DNA from: Evansella sp. AB-P1
GTDB taxonomy: Bacteria > Bacillota > Bacilli > Bacillales > Salisediminibacteriaceae
Reading direction: 5' to 3'
DNA: 64,000 bases
NCBI RefSeq assembly: GCF_029688925.1
Contig: NZ_JARUKY010000003.1
Span: forward strand, 186,001 to 250,000
How positions within the stretch are numbered: the first letter of the stretch is position 1; the number at the start of each line of letters is the position of its first letter. The notes beneath the pieces are model-generated. The model did no database searches. It was given only the letters and a program-made list of their open reading frames with translations, and was not told the origin of the DNA. Made by a program: the position numbers and the translations under genes. This document shows, piece by piece, positions 26,852-35,856 of the stretch.

Positions 26852-27616
26852 TTATTCAAAATATCCTAAAGCCTTCGAAATTTCCTTACTTTTTTCTAAA
26901 ATTAAGGGTCTTAATTCATTTTCTACTCGATCCATCGTTACCCTTTCAGCTGGACCTGCTATACTTATTCCTGCTATAGTTTCACCACGAAAATTAAATA
27001 CAGGTGCTGCTATACAACGTATTGTTTCTTCATGCTCCAAATTATCTATAGAGTAGCCTTGTTCCCTTACACCTTGTAAATGTTGAATCAATGACTCATA
27101 GTCAGTTATTGTGTTTTCTGTGAATTTCGGTAATCCTTTTACATTTATAATGTCTTTTACTTCATCTATCTCCATTCCTGCTAAAAGCATTTTTCCAACG
27201 CCAGTACAATGCAATAATGCTCTGTAGCCAACTTGTGAAGCAATACGAATTTTTTGTGTACTTTCAAATTTATCAATATATACTGCTTCCCCTTCTTCTT
27301 GAATACAAAGGTGAATAACCTCTCCAGTTGTATCTCTTAAGGTTTCTAAAAATGGTCGTGCTACTGATCGAACATCTAAATTATCCAATATACCTGATGA
27401 AATTTGAAGAAAATATAAACCTAAAGAATACTTATCAGTTTCACCATTCTTTACTACAACATTGTTTTTACCAAGTGTACTTAATATTCGGTGTATTGTT
27501 GTAGTTGGTAATTCTAATTCATGATGAATTTCTGTTATGCCAAGTCCCTTTGGATTCTTTGAAAGTAGATTAATTATATTCATTGCTCGTTCTATGGACT
27601 GTACCGTACTCATCAT
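26852..27616 (-). CDS. IclR-family transcriptional regulator
   Basis: A 254-residue regulator. A winged helix-turn-helix (about 8-65; SIERAMNIINLLS, GITEIHHELELPTTTIHRIL) is followed by the IclR effector domain (about 80-250), with VIHLCIQEEGEAVYIDK, RALLHCTGVGKMLLAG, YSIDNLEHEETIRCIAAPVF and ISIAGPAERV. IclR proteins often control sugar-acid catabolism (KdgR, YagI types). It stands just upstream of the rhamnonate operon on the same strand and is the likely regulator of both copies of the 21-bp promoter box. ATG 27616 or 27613 is the start (AGGTGATG upstream); the GTG at 27619 is too close to the RBS. Confidence 0.93.
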   Translation of the reverse strand: MMSTVQSIERAMNIINLLSKNPKGLGITEIHHELELPTTTIHRILSTLGKNNVVVKNGETDKYSLGLYFLQISSGILDNLDVRSVARPFLETLRDTTGEVIHLCIQEEGEAVYIDKFESTQKIRIASQVGYRALLHCTGVGKMLLAGMEIDEVKDIINVKGLPKFTENTITDYESLIQHLQGVREQGYSIDNLEHEETIRCIAAPVFNFRGETIAGISIAGPAERVTMDRVENELRPLILEKSKEISKALGYFE

Positions 27617-27763
27617 CACATCACCTATCTTTTCTCATATATTAGTTTTGCTTAATACTGTATTTAAATCATTCTATACTTTGATTACAATCTAGTAAAC
27701 TAATAAGCCTAGAAGGGGGAACCATAGTCCAGCATTTATTTAATTTCTTTGAAATAAATGTTT

Positions 27764-28417
27764 TTAGAAATCAAATAAAGTTAGGTCATAACCATTTTTT
27801 TTAATTTCTTTAATTAAATCTGGAAGAACATTTACTGTTTGTCTAAGTTCGTGGAGGAGTATAATTGCCCCGTCCTCTAAATTGTCTAGAACATAAGACA
27901 TGATTTTATCAGGATTATCCTTTAATTCCCAATCTAATGAAGCAACTCTCCACATAACGGTTGTTAACTGTAATTTATTAGCAACCTTTATAGTATCGCT
28001 ATTATATTGGCCAAATGGTGGACGAAAATAGTTAACCTCCGCCCCAGTAATACGTTCAATTTTTTCCTTGCTGAATCTCAGTTCTTGAAGTTGCTGTTGT
28101 CTAGTCATCCTAACTAAATTTGGATGCTTGCAAGTATGTGTCCCAATAACATGTCCCTCTTCTATAACACGTTTCCATGGTCGTTTATAATGGAGTAGCT
28201 TAGATTGCCAAAAAAATGCAGCTTGTACATCCTCTGCAAGTAAGCAATCTAAAATTTGATCCAACACTCTACTAGGGCCATCATCAAAGGTAAGTACTAT
28301 ACGTTTTTTCTCAAATTCTGTCTTTCTTTTCTCAATTGATGTAATGACATTATCGGTTGTAGTATCGTACACGACACTGGATTCATCAACAATTCACGGA
28401 CAATTTTTCCTTACCAA
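27764..28417 (-). CDS. Polysaccharide deacetylase; in-frame TGA at codon 8
   Basis: A NodB-domain deacetylase of the chitin/peptidoglycan type. Catalytic motifs: TFDDGPS (Asp base and metal Asp), HTCKHPNL (two metal His), YFRPPFGQYN, a Trp-containing VASLDWELK and IILLHE. There is no signal peptide or membrane helix, so either it is cytosolic or the N-terminus is incomplete. The only good RBS (AGGAGGAG, 28422-28429) precedes TTG 28417 in the same frame. That start gives VRKNCP, then TGA (28396-28394), then IVDESS and the rest. The GTG at 28372 has no RBS but would give a complete domain (202 aa). So this is a TGA-recoded gene, a recent nonsense mutation, or a poorly initiated gene. A hairpin AGTGTCG-TGTA-CGATACT (28378-28361) lies 15 nt after the TGA. 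Confidence 0.8.
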
Positions 28418-28499
28418 CACCTACTCCTCCTCATTTTTTAATTCAAATATACATGTCCTTTCTTACATACAACTATATCAAATTTTTCATTTATTAGTA

Positions 28500-28620
28500 A
28501 GAAAAGCACAATGCGCCCCAATTCCGCCTAAGTACAGCCTACGTCCTGTAAGTAACGGTGTTATATCGACATCCTGGCTCCCACCGCTATGCAAATGTTC
28601 TGGCCGTTAAAAAGTACTTT
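28500..28620. repeat. Dispersed repeat B
   Basis: Contains GCCTAAGTACAGCCTACGTC, then CTGTAAGTAACGG and CGACATCCTGGCTCCC. The same element occurs inverted at 33365-33440 and diverged at 51565-51655. The rest of 28440-29130 is AT-rich with no supportable gene; an 86-codon frame at 28863 lacks an RBS. Confidence 0.65.
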
Positions 28621-29133
28621 TTTTGCTGTCAGGTTATTTGACTTCGAACACAAGTACTGCCTGAACCCACTTCCTACCACCTGTGCAACCGAGTTTATCG
28701 AGAACAGGTGCGACTGTTTATTCTTTTCTACTACATAAACATAATGGTTGTTTCTATCTAATTCACCTCCTAAAAATCCTGTTTTACTTGTAACTTAATC
28801 ATTCACTATAGAATCCACAGCCACCTAAATAAATTTTTGTAATATAATTTCAAAATTTATAAATGGAGCATCATCAACATTATACTATATTGAACATTTT
28901 TTACTTTTTATACCAAAATCTTTTATTTCGACTTACTAATAGAAATAATTCCCATATTAATGCTGGCATTTTGCGTTTTTTGACGATTGGAGTAGTATTT
29001 TGTTTAGAGATGCTAAATAAGAAGTTTCAAATAAAAACAAATTCAAAAAATTTTTTTATTGAAAAAACCCTGATATATCAGCGTTTTTATTGGAATATAG
29101 TGTTTAAGTTGTCTGAAAATTAAAATTTCTATA

Positions 29134-29178
29134 TTGAAAGCGTTTACGAAAGGTGCTACTATGACTTTACAACTAAGA
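29134..29178 (+). promoter_or_regulatory. Promoter of SBP1: cre fused to -35, half operator
   Basis: -35 TTGAAA (29134-29139) lies inside a cre-like TTGAAAGCGTTTACG; 17-bp spacer; -10 TACTAT (29157-29162). Six bases later comes ACAACTAAGA (29169-29178), which keeps only the left half of the ACAACGTTGT operator found at SBP3-5. Confidence 0.75.
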
Positions 29179-29341
29179 GGAATTACTAGATCGGAAATGA
29201 AAGCCTTTACAATCAAATCTGTACATCTTTTCAAAGGAGGGATTGAATAGAAAAAGTAGCTTCTAATTTATGTAGTTGATAGAAGTTTGGAGTGTCCGGG
29301 GTAATTTTACAAAATTTAATTATTTACAAGGGGGTACAATA

Positions 29342-30691
29342 ATGAGAAGTAAATTCAGAATTTTCTCAATTGTTTTGGTGTTGTTAATTATACTTGGTGC
29401 TGCAGCGGGGTGTAATGATGAATCTGCAAGCTCAAATAACAACGATAATAACAATAATAATAACAATAATAATTCAGGTAACGTTGATGACTCACCTGAA
29501 GATATTGAATTTCGATTCATGTGGTGGGGAAATCAAAATCGTCATGACAGAACGATCAGTGTAATCGAATTGTATGAAGAAAGAAACCCACATGTTTCCA
29601 TTAGTTATGAATTTTTGAACTTTGATGATTTTGCTGAAAGACTAGCAACTCAATCTGCTGCTGGTAATGCACCTGATGTATTCCAAATCGTCGATAGATG
29701 GTTACCTCAATATTCAAATGCTGGATTATTAGCTGATTTACAACCGTATGTTGATTCTGGAGATATCAATACAGATCATATTGACCAATCAGCTCTTAAC
29801 CCTGGTTATATAGGTGATGAGCTTGTAGCATTAAATGCTGGTAGTAACGCATTTACCTTAGCTTATAACCCAGATATGTTTGATGAAGCAGGCGTTCCGT
29901 ATCCTGAACCTGGATACACTTGGGAAGAATATGCTGATATGGCACGTGAAATTAAAGATGCACTTGATTTAGAGTATGGTGTCTTCACCGATATTCAACA
30001 TGATAGAATGTGGGGGATTTGGTTAAGGCAGCACGATAAGTGGATTTACAATGAAGCACAAGATGGTTTAGGTTGGGAAGATGATGATACTTTCTTAGAA
30101 TTTGTTGACTTCCATATGGGATTAGTAGAGGAAGGACTTGCTCCTCCTGCTGATGTTAACGAAGGTGCCGATAACATCGAGAACTGGTTAATCGTAAGAC
30201 AAGAGATTCCAATGCAAATTTTCCATAGTAACCAAATTGTAGCTGCAACAAGTGCTGCAAACCATGAGTTTGAAATAACAATTTTACCGTCTAGTTCGAA
30301 TGGTGAAAATGGTCAGTACATTCGTGCTTCTCAATTCTTCTCCATGAATGCGAACACGGAACATCCTGATGAAATTGTTAAATTCTTAGACTTCTTAACA
30401 AATGATCTAGAAGCAAATGAAATATTAGAAGGAGAACGTGGTGTTCCAATTTCATCTGCAGTTCGCGAACATTTATATGACGATGCAGACAAAGCAATTC
30501 AACAACAATTCGATTATATTGAAATGATGGGTGAAATTGTTGGTTCACCACCACCACCACCACCACCGACAAGTCAAGAAGCTGATGTATACTTTACAAA
30601 CTTATTCTATGAAATTTACTACGGTGTAAAGAGTCCAGAAGATGCTTTAGAAGATTATAAATCTGGTATGCTTGATATTTTAGAAAGATAA
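29342..30691 (+). CDS. Sugar ABC transporter substrate-binding lipoprotein (SBP1)
   Basis: A 449-residue family-1 extracellular solute-binding protein (COG1653/UgpB type). Signal peptide with lipobox (LGAAAGC), an Asn/Asp homopolymer linker (about 30-48), then the binding domain: FRFMWWGNQNRHDRTISVIE, NPHVSISYEF, APDVFQIVDRWLPQYSNAGL, YNPDMFDEAGVPYPEPGYTW and QYIRASQFFSMNANTEHPDE. The MWWG...RHD opening recalls YesO/LplA-type binders of pectin-derived oligosaccharides. A run of seven prolines (about 403-409) is unusual in this family and predicts EF-P dependence. ATG 29342 follows AAGGGGG. First of two tandem copies; no permease or ATPase gene is adjacent. The nearby rhamnonate genes suggest a rhamnose-containing ligand (inference). 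Confidence 0.93.
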   Translation: MRSKFRIFSIVLVLLIILGAAAGCNDESASSNNNDNNNNNNNNNSGNVDDSPEDIEFRFMWWGNQNRHDRTISVIELYEERNPHVSISYEFLNFDDFAERLATQSAAGNAPDVFQIVDRWLPQYSNAGLLADLQPYVDSGDINTDHIDQSALNPGYIGDELVALNAGSNAFTLAYNPDMFDEAGVPYPEPGYTWEEYADMAREIKDALDLEYGVFTDIQHDRMWGIWLRQHDKWIYNEAQDGLGWEDDDTFLEFVDFHMGLVEEGLAPPADVNEGADNIENWLIVRQEIPMQIFHSNQIVAATSAANHEFEITILPSSSNGENGQYIRASQFFSMNANTEHPDEIVKFLDFLTNDLEANEILEGERGVPISSAVREHLYDDADKAIQQQFDYIEMMGEIVGSPPPPPPPTSQEADVYFTNLFYEIYYGVKSPEDALEDYKSGMLDILER

Positions 30692-30712
30692 TATCACGTT
30701 TTAATAGTTTTA

Positions 30713-30747
30713 TAGGAGAGGTTTTTGTTAAAATAAAGCCTCTCCTA
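30713..30747 (+). other. Stem-loop between SBP1 and SBP2
   Basis: TAGGAGAGG (30713-30721) pairs with CCTCTCCTA (30739-30747). No T-run follows, so it may stabilise the SBP1 message or give partial termination before SBP2, which has no promoter of the shared type. Confidence 0.6.
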
Positions 30748-30830
30748 CTCTCTAACGGATTCCTATTTATTACATTATTGTTGAACTTTATTATATTTTT
30801 TAAAATCTCATAATTAAAGGAGGGGTATTT

Positions 30831-32189
30831 ATGACTAAAAAAATTAGAAACTTAGTGATATTATCATTATTATCTCTATTAGTCGCTTTTATGGTTGCTT
30901 GTAATGATGAATCTGCAAGCTCAAATAACAATAACAACGATAATAATAACAATAATAATAACAATAATAATTCAGGTAACATTGAGGATTCACCTGAAGA
31001 TATAGAATTTCGTTTCATGTGGTGGGGTGGACAAAACCGTCACGACAGAACAATTAGTGTCATAGAACTTTATGAGGAACGAAACCCACATGTGACGATA
31101 CATTATGAGTTTTTAAATTTTGATGATTTCTCTGAAAGACTAGCAACTCAATCAGCTGCTGGTAACGCACCTGATGTTTTCCAAATTGTTGATAGATGGC
31201 TTCCTCAATATGCTGAAGCTGGATTATTAGCAGATTTACAACCTTATATTGATTCAGGGGATATAAACACAGATAATATTGACCAATCAGCACTTGATCC
31301 GGGGTATGTTGGTGATGAATTAGTTGCATTAAACGCAGGTAGTAATGCACACGTAATGATTTATAATCCTGCTATGTTTGACGAAGCTGGCCTCCCTTAT
31401 CCAGAACCTGGGTATACTTGGGCAGAGTATGCTGACATGGCCCGTGAAATTCAACAAGCTTTAGATTTAGAGTTTGGAATGCATGTAGACATTATCCATG
31501 ACCGTGGTTTTGGGATTTGGTTAAGACAAAATGATATGTGGTTATATAACGATGATGCAACAACTTTAGGATGGGACGATGATCAAATTTTCTTAGATCA
31601 CATTAACTTCTATATGGATCTAGTTGAAGAAGGTGTAGCTCCACCACCAGACGTGACAGAAGCTGCATCAAATATTGAAGATCTATTAATCACAAGACAA
31701 CAAGTTCCAATGCAAACAGTTCATAGTAACCAAATTGTTGCTATTTCAAATGCAGCAAACCATGAATTTGGAATGACTACATTGCCTGCAAACGAAGATA
31801 GAGAAACAGGACAATATATACGTGCTTCACAATTCTTCTCAATAAATGCAAATACAGATCATAAAGAAGAAATTGTTAAGTTCCTTGATTTCTTAACGAA
31901 TGACATTGAAGCAAATGATATCTTAGGTGGAGAACGTGGTGTTCCAATTTCATCTGAAATTCGCGATCATTTGTATGATGATGCAGAAAAAACTATTCAG
32001 CAGCAATTTGATTATATTGAAATGATGAGTGATATTGTTGGAACTCCTCCTCCACCGCCACCACCTGCTGGAGAAGAAATGGATAGATTCTTTAACGATG
32101 TATTCTATGAAGTATATTACGGAGTATCAACAGTTGAAGAGGCGTTAGAAAAGTATAAAAAAGGTGTACAAGATATTATTGACAGATAA
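30831..32189 (+). CDS. Sugar ABC transporter substrate-binding lipoprotein (SBP2)
   Basis: A 452-residue close paralogue of SBP1 (same signal/linker/binding-domain order, even the same NDESASSNNN after the lipobox MVAC). The Asn/Asp linker is longer than in SBP1. Core motifs: FRFMWWGGQNRHDRTISVIE, APDVFQIVDRWLPQYAEAGL, EPGYTWAEYADMAREIQQ and PVPMQ-like HSNQIVA contact loops. Seven prolines stand near residue 405. ATG 30831 follows AAAGGAGGGG. The gap after SBP1 is 139 bp with a stem-loop but no cre/-35 promoter, so it is probably read through from SBP1. A long imperfect terminator follows. Confidence 0.93.
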   Translation: MTKKIRNLVILSLLSLLVAFMVACNDESASSNNNNNDNNNNNNNNNNSGNIEDSPEDIEFRFMWWGGQNRHDRTISVIELYEERNPHVTIHYEFLNFDDFSERLATQSAAGNAPDVFQIVDRWLPQYAEAGLLADLQPYIDSGDINTDNIDQSALDPGYVGDELVALNAGSNAHVMIYNPAMFDEAGLPYPEPGYTWAEYADMAREIQQALDLEFGMHVDIIHDRGFGIWLRQNDMWLYNDDATTLGWDDDQIFLDHINFYMDLVEEGVAPPPDVTEAASNIEDLLITRQQVPMQTVHSNQIVAISNAANHEFGMTTLPANEDRETGQYIRASQFFSINANTDHKEEIVKFLDFLTNDIEANDILGGERGVPISSEIRDHLYDDAEKTIQQQFDYIEMMSDIVGTPPPPPPPAGEEMDRFFNDVFYEVYYGVSTVEEALEKYKKGVQDIIDR

Positions 32190-32206
32190 TACCCTTACTT
32201 TATAAA

Positions 32207-32271
32207 AATAGACTCCCCATAATTAAAGTGTACTTTATATAAAGGACCTTTAAATTTATAGGGAGCTATTT
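32207..32271 (+). terminator. Imperfect terminator after SBP2
   Basis: AATAGACTCCCCATAATTAAAG pairs imperfectly with CTTTAAATTTATAGGGAGCT, and TATTTATTTTT follows on the plus strand. Confidence 0.6.
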
Positions 32272-32499
32272 ATTTTTCCAACACCTTAGAACGATGAATA
32301 TAATTAGGAGCCTTATTTACATTTTAAATGCAATACTTTCTCTCAAAGCATATATTTATCGTATCACACTCATTTCTTAGACACTTTAAAGAAATGAGTG
32401 AAACAATCTTATGTTCATAATACTAGTTTCTACTTTTCTCTAAACTATTTTATGTGTTGAAAAAGGTAAATTCTTCATTATATGTTCTTTTGAGATAGA

Positions 32500-32660
32500 A
32501 CCTCTTGCAAGAAAATTTTGCACCTCGGCGTATGAAGTCACTTTCAAAGGAGATTCATATCGTTACATTCGGAAGCTTTCACCACAAGCCCAAGTGCGAC
32601 ATTCGTTCATTCTTCACAGTGCATTCTATACCACGGGCACGCCTCAGCATCCTATTATTT
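32500..32660. repeat. Dispersed repeat A, diverged copy
   Basis: CATTCGTTCATTCTTCACAG and CCACGGGCACGCCTCAGC resemble the inverse of 43960-44015. No gene was seen in 32275-33790, a 1.5-kb stretch that holds only repeats A, B, a minisatellite and an orphan terminator. Confidence 0.55.
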
Positions 32661-33179
32661 ATTTTACATTGTTAAAGTACCATGTTCCAGTCTCTTACTC
32701 TACTAGTGTTGCTCTGGCGATATATGAGTCAGACAACTCGAAGTTAAATCGTGATGTTTATGCTTTTACCTGATTTTTTTCTCATCGGAGTTGCAGCCTT
32801 TCAATCCTTAAACAATTTTTATTTTCAATGTAACTCTATCACCGATGTCGTATTCCTACCTTATAATGAATACAAGACTAATAAAGTATTATGGATCCTT
32901 TCCTTATGAAAGATCATATTATAAACACACACACTTATTCATTAAATCCATCCAGTACAATAATTTATTAATTCAATGTCATGCAAATTTTACATAATTT
33001 AACAATGTCTAAATATTTACTTAATCTATTATTATTACAATGAATATATCATAGAGTAATGACCACATTAGATCATTCACTCATGTATAAATGTTGTCAT
33101 TGGAGGAGATATTAGATTATAAATGCTTTTATTATTAAATGAATGAATTTCATAATTAAAAATTTGTTGAAAAAGACAA

Positions 33180-33300
33180 ACATTATTTTCGGTTGTAGTG
33201 AAAGACGGCGACTCTAGCGACGAGCACATGCTTCACGAATAGGCTTACGCACTTAACAACAGAGCAATACTAGTAGAGGCAGAGACAGGACAATATGCTT
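33180..33300. repeat. Dispersed repeat A, second part
   Basis: TTCGGTTGTAGTGAAAGACG then GCGACTCTAGCGACGAGCAC. The same module appears inverted at 43480-43530 (GACTCGAGCTGATCCCACAG, GAGTCGCTGTCTTCCACTC). Confidence 0.55.
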
Positions 33301-33321
33301 TAGCAGTATACAAAATGTCTA

Positions 33322-33358
33322 GTGTTGAGGTTGTTGAGGTTGTTGAGGTTGTTGAGGC
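33322..33358 (+). repeat. 9-bp minisatellite (GTTGTTGAG)
   Basis: Four tandem GTTGAG/GTTGTTGAG units run directly into GGCCGTGCCCGGAGC, part of repeats A/B (GGCACGGCCTCAAC on the other strand). It looks like slippage expansion of a segment of the dispersed repeat. Confidence 0.75.
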
Positions 33359-33364
33359 CGTGCC

Positions 33365-33440
33365 CGGAGCTAGGATGGCAGGATTACGCCGTTGCATACA
33401 GGACGTAGGCTGTACTTAGGCGTAATTGATCCGTCTGAAA
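33365..33440. repeat. Dispersed repeat B, inverted copy
   Basis: Reads ACAGGACGTAGGCTGTACTT then AGGCGTAATT, the reverse complement of the 28500-28560 element. Confidence 0.65.
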
Positions 33441-33636
33441 CGGGGATCGAATTAAATTTAACCTTTATGTACAAATATTCGTGTTTTAGAATGAAATAGT
33501 GAATTATGCAATTGACTCAATTGATTAATTAATCTTTCATGCTTGTTTTATCTTAGTAGTTTTGAACATTAAATGATTGTTACGCATAGAAATTAAAATT
33601 ACGATATATAATCCTTAGTTTAAATAGATAATTTAC

Positions 33637-33672
33637 AAAAGACTTTCTCCCCCCCTTGAAAGTCTTTTGATA
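33637..33672 (+). terminator. Orphan intrinsic terminator
   Basis: The perfect stem AAAAGACTTTC / GAAAGTCTTTT with loop TCCCCCCCTT is followed by GATATTTT. No gene precedes it on either strand nearby, so it may mark a lost gene or an unannotated small RNA. Confidence 0.6.
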
Positions 33673-33790
33673 TTTTACCACCTAGCTATTATCGCATTCT
33701 TTGTTTATTCAATATAGCTGGCTGGCTTTAATGTACCTTTTTCGATGAAATTTTCCGGAGAGTATATTTTTTCAAAAAGCTAAAGAACAG

Positions 33791-33822
33791 AAAAACAGTG
33801 CCCCAAAGGGACACTGTTTTAT
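33791..33822 (-). terminator. Terminator of SBP3
   Basis: The stem AAAACAGTG / CACTGTTTT, 12 bases past the SBP3 stop, is followed by TTCTG on the minus strand. Confidence 0.8.
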
Positions 33823-33833
33823 AATCTGATAAC

Positions 33834-35207
33834 TTAGTCTGCTCTTTCAATGATGTCAACTACACCATCACGGTATTTTTCAAGTGCTTCTTCAGGACTA
33901 GTTACTCCATATCGAACTTCATCAATTACATCTTCAAAGAAGTTATCTACTTCTTGACCAATTGACGGTGGTGGTGGTGGTGCATCAGCAGCGTGTTGAC
34001 CAATTAATTCAATGTAGTCAAATTGTTGTTGTACAGTACGTTCAGCATCAGCGTATAAGTGTTCACGAATTTCAGCTGAAATCGGTACACCTAAGTCACC
34101 TTGCATGATTTCATGAGCTTCTTTATTATTTGTCATGAAGTCTAAGAACATAGCAACTTCATCAGGGTGCTCAGTGTTAGCATTCATTGCTAAGAACATA
34201 GAGGCACGGATATACTGACCTGATTCACCATTTTCACCTGATGGTAAAATAGTTAATTCGAAGTCACGGTTTGCAGCCGAAGCAACTGCTACAATTTGGT
34301 TACTGTGAATTACTTGCATTGGAATTTGTTCATGAATAATTAAATAGTTTTCAAGGCTATCTGCAGCAGAAGTTACATCTGGTGGAGGTGCAATTCCATC
34401 GTCAATTAGATCCATCCAGAAGTTTACATAGTCTAAGAATAAGTCGTCATCTTCCCATCCTGGACCAGTTGCATCATCATTATATAACCAGTAGCCGTTC
34501 TGTCTTAAATTGATACCGAATTCACGATCATGTGCAGCATCCATTTGAACTGCGTAAGGTAAGTCTAAAGCGTCTCTTACTTCAATTCCCATTTCTACAT
34601 ACTCATCCCAAGTGTATCCTGGTTCTGGGTAATCAACACCAGCTTCATCAAACATTGCTGGATCATAAACTAAAGCGAATGCGTTACTACCAGCATTAAG
34701 AGCAACTAGTTCATTCCCGATATAACCAGGATCAAGTGAAGATTGCTCTACATGATCTGTATTGATTGCACCAGAATCAATGAATGGTTGTAAATCAGCT
34801 AGCAATCCAGCATCTGAATATTGAGGTAACCAACGGTCAACAATATGGAATACGTCTGGCGCATTTCCAGCAGCAGATTGCGTTGCAAGTCTTTCACCGA
34901 AGTCACCAAAGCTTAAGAATTCATAGTTGATTGTAATATGTGGGTTTTCTCCTTCAAAAAGATCAATTAATTCTAGTATTCTATCATGGCGAGTTTGGCT
35001 TCCCCACCACATATAACGTAATTCAACTTCCTCAAGCTCATCATTATTATTATTATTGTTATTATTGTCGTTATTATCATTGTTCTCCGTATTGTCATTG
35101 TTATTATTACCATTACCAGAAGCATCTTCATTGTTATTACATCCAACAAAGATTAATAATAGTGATAATACAAAGAGAACTGCTATTATTCTAAATTTTT
35201 TTGTCAT
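33834..35207 (-). CDS. Sugar ABC transporter substrate-binding lipoprotein (SBP3)
   Basis: A 457-residue paralogue of SBP1/2, closer to SBP4 and SBP5. Lipobox IFVGC, an Asn/Asp linker (about 25-56) encoded by AAT/AAC repeats, then LRYMWWGSQTRHDRILELID, NPHITINYEF, APDVFHIVDRWLPQYSDAGL, DPAMFDEAGVDYPEPGYTW and GQYIRASMFLAMNANTEHPD. The proline run is five (APPPPPSIGQ). The sequence ends in Ala-Asp beyond the usual IIER end. ATG 35207 follows AAGGGGGAAAG. It has its own promoter and terminator and no transporter partner genes. Confidence 0.93.
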   Translation of the reverse strand: MTKKFRIIAVLFVLSLLLIFVGCNNNEDASGNGNNNNDNTENNDNNDNNNNNNNNDELEEVELRYMWWGSQTRHDRILELIDLFEGENPHITINYEFLSFGDFGERLATQSAAGNAPDVFHIVDRWLPQYSDAGLLADLQPFIDSGAINTDHVEQSSLDPGYIGNELVALNAGSNAFALVYDPAMFDEAGVDYPEPGYTWDEYVEMGIEVRDALDLPYAVQMDAAHDREFGINLRQNGYWLYNDDATGPGWEDDDLFLDYVNFWMDLIDDGIAPPPDVTSAADSLENYLIIHEQIPMQVIHSNQIVAVASAANRDFELTILPSGENGESGQYIRASMFLAMNANTEHPDEVAMFLDFMTNNKEAHEIMQGDLGVPISAEIREHLYADAERTVQQQFDYIELIGQHAADAPPPPPSIGQEVDNFFEDVIDEVRYGVTSPEEALEKYRDGVVDIIERAD

Positions 35208-35324
35208 TAATCTTTCCCCCTTATTTTTTGTTGTGACACAAAGCGACAGGACAACATAAGTATGAAAAGAATACTAATTTATTTTATGTATTATATCACC
35301 AACTTTCAACAATTTACCTACCTT

Positions 35325-35342
35325 TATGTAAGGGTTTACATA
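35325..35342. promoter_or_regulatory. Palindrome in the SBP3 leader
   Basis: TATGTAA-GGGT-TTACATA, perfect seven-base arms, lies 20 bases downstream of the SBP3 operator in the mRNA leader. It could be an RNA hairpin or a second operator. Confidence 0.45.
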
Positions 35343-35361
35343 AGAGTATAGGACGTTTGTA

Positions 35362-35406
35362 ACAACGTTGTAATGCAATGGTAACATCAAAATAAAGCGC
35401 TTTCAA
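35362..35406 (-). promoter_or_regulatory. Promoter/operator of SBP3
   Basis: On the minus strand: -35 TTGAAA (35406-35401) within cre-like TTGAAAGCGCTTTAT; 17-bp spacer; -10 TACCAT (35383-35378); six-base gap; palindromic operator ACAACGTTGT (35371-35362) covering the predicted start site. Long leader of about 155 nt. Confidence 0.8.
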
Positions 35407-35778
35407 TACTAAATTTTTAAATTTCTGATTTTTTGAACTAATTTCACAATTAAAACCCTTATGTATCAAGGTTTTATTAGCTGTAAATTTTTTTCTATTT
35501 TTTCAAAAATACTTACAATTATCTGATTAATAAATTTCGTAATATAACTGTAAAAATTATTTTAGATATTCTGTAGCTAATCGAAAATGTACCATTCGAA
35601 TAAAGGGATCGTCGCTTATTGTCGTAAAAAATATATAAAGCAACTTCCTTCCTAAGATGGTTCTTTCATATTCCCATTGCTTTGTATTTTTTCACTAATT
35701 TTAAACAATTCTTAACCATTGACATCTATGTAAGGTTTAAATTTATTAGTAAATTAGACTTCTCCAACGGCATAATTT

Positions 35779-35826
35779 AAAATTAAAAGGTAGCCTGTTA
35801 ACAGGCTACCTTTTAATTTTAAATTT
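35779..35826 (-). terminator. Terminator of SBP4, perfect palindrome
   Basis: A 42-base perfect palindrome (AAAATTAAAAGGTAGCCTG and its complement) just past the SBP4 stop. Long A/T ends make it bidirectional. No gene was seen between it and the SBP3 promoter. Confidence 0.85.
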
Positions 35827-35856
35827 TTTCTACTATATAAATGTTATATATAGTAT

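Noticed and set aside
28863-29123. 86-codon plus-strand frame before SBP1
   Set aside because: No RBS, AT-rich low-complexity composition and overlap with the SBP1 promoter.
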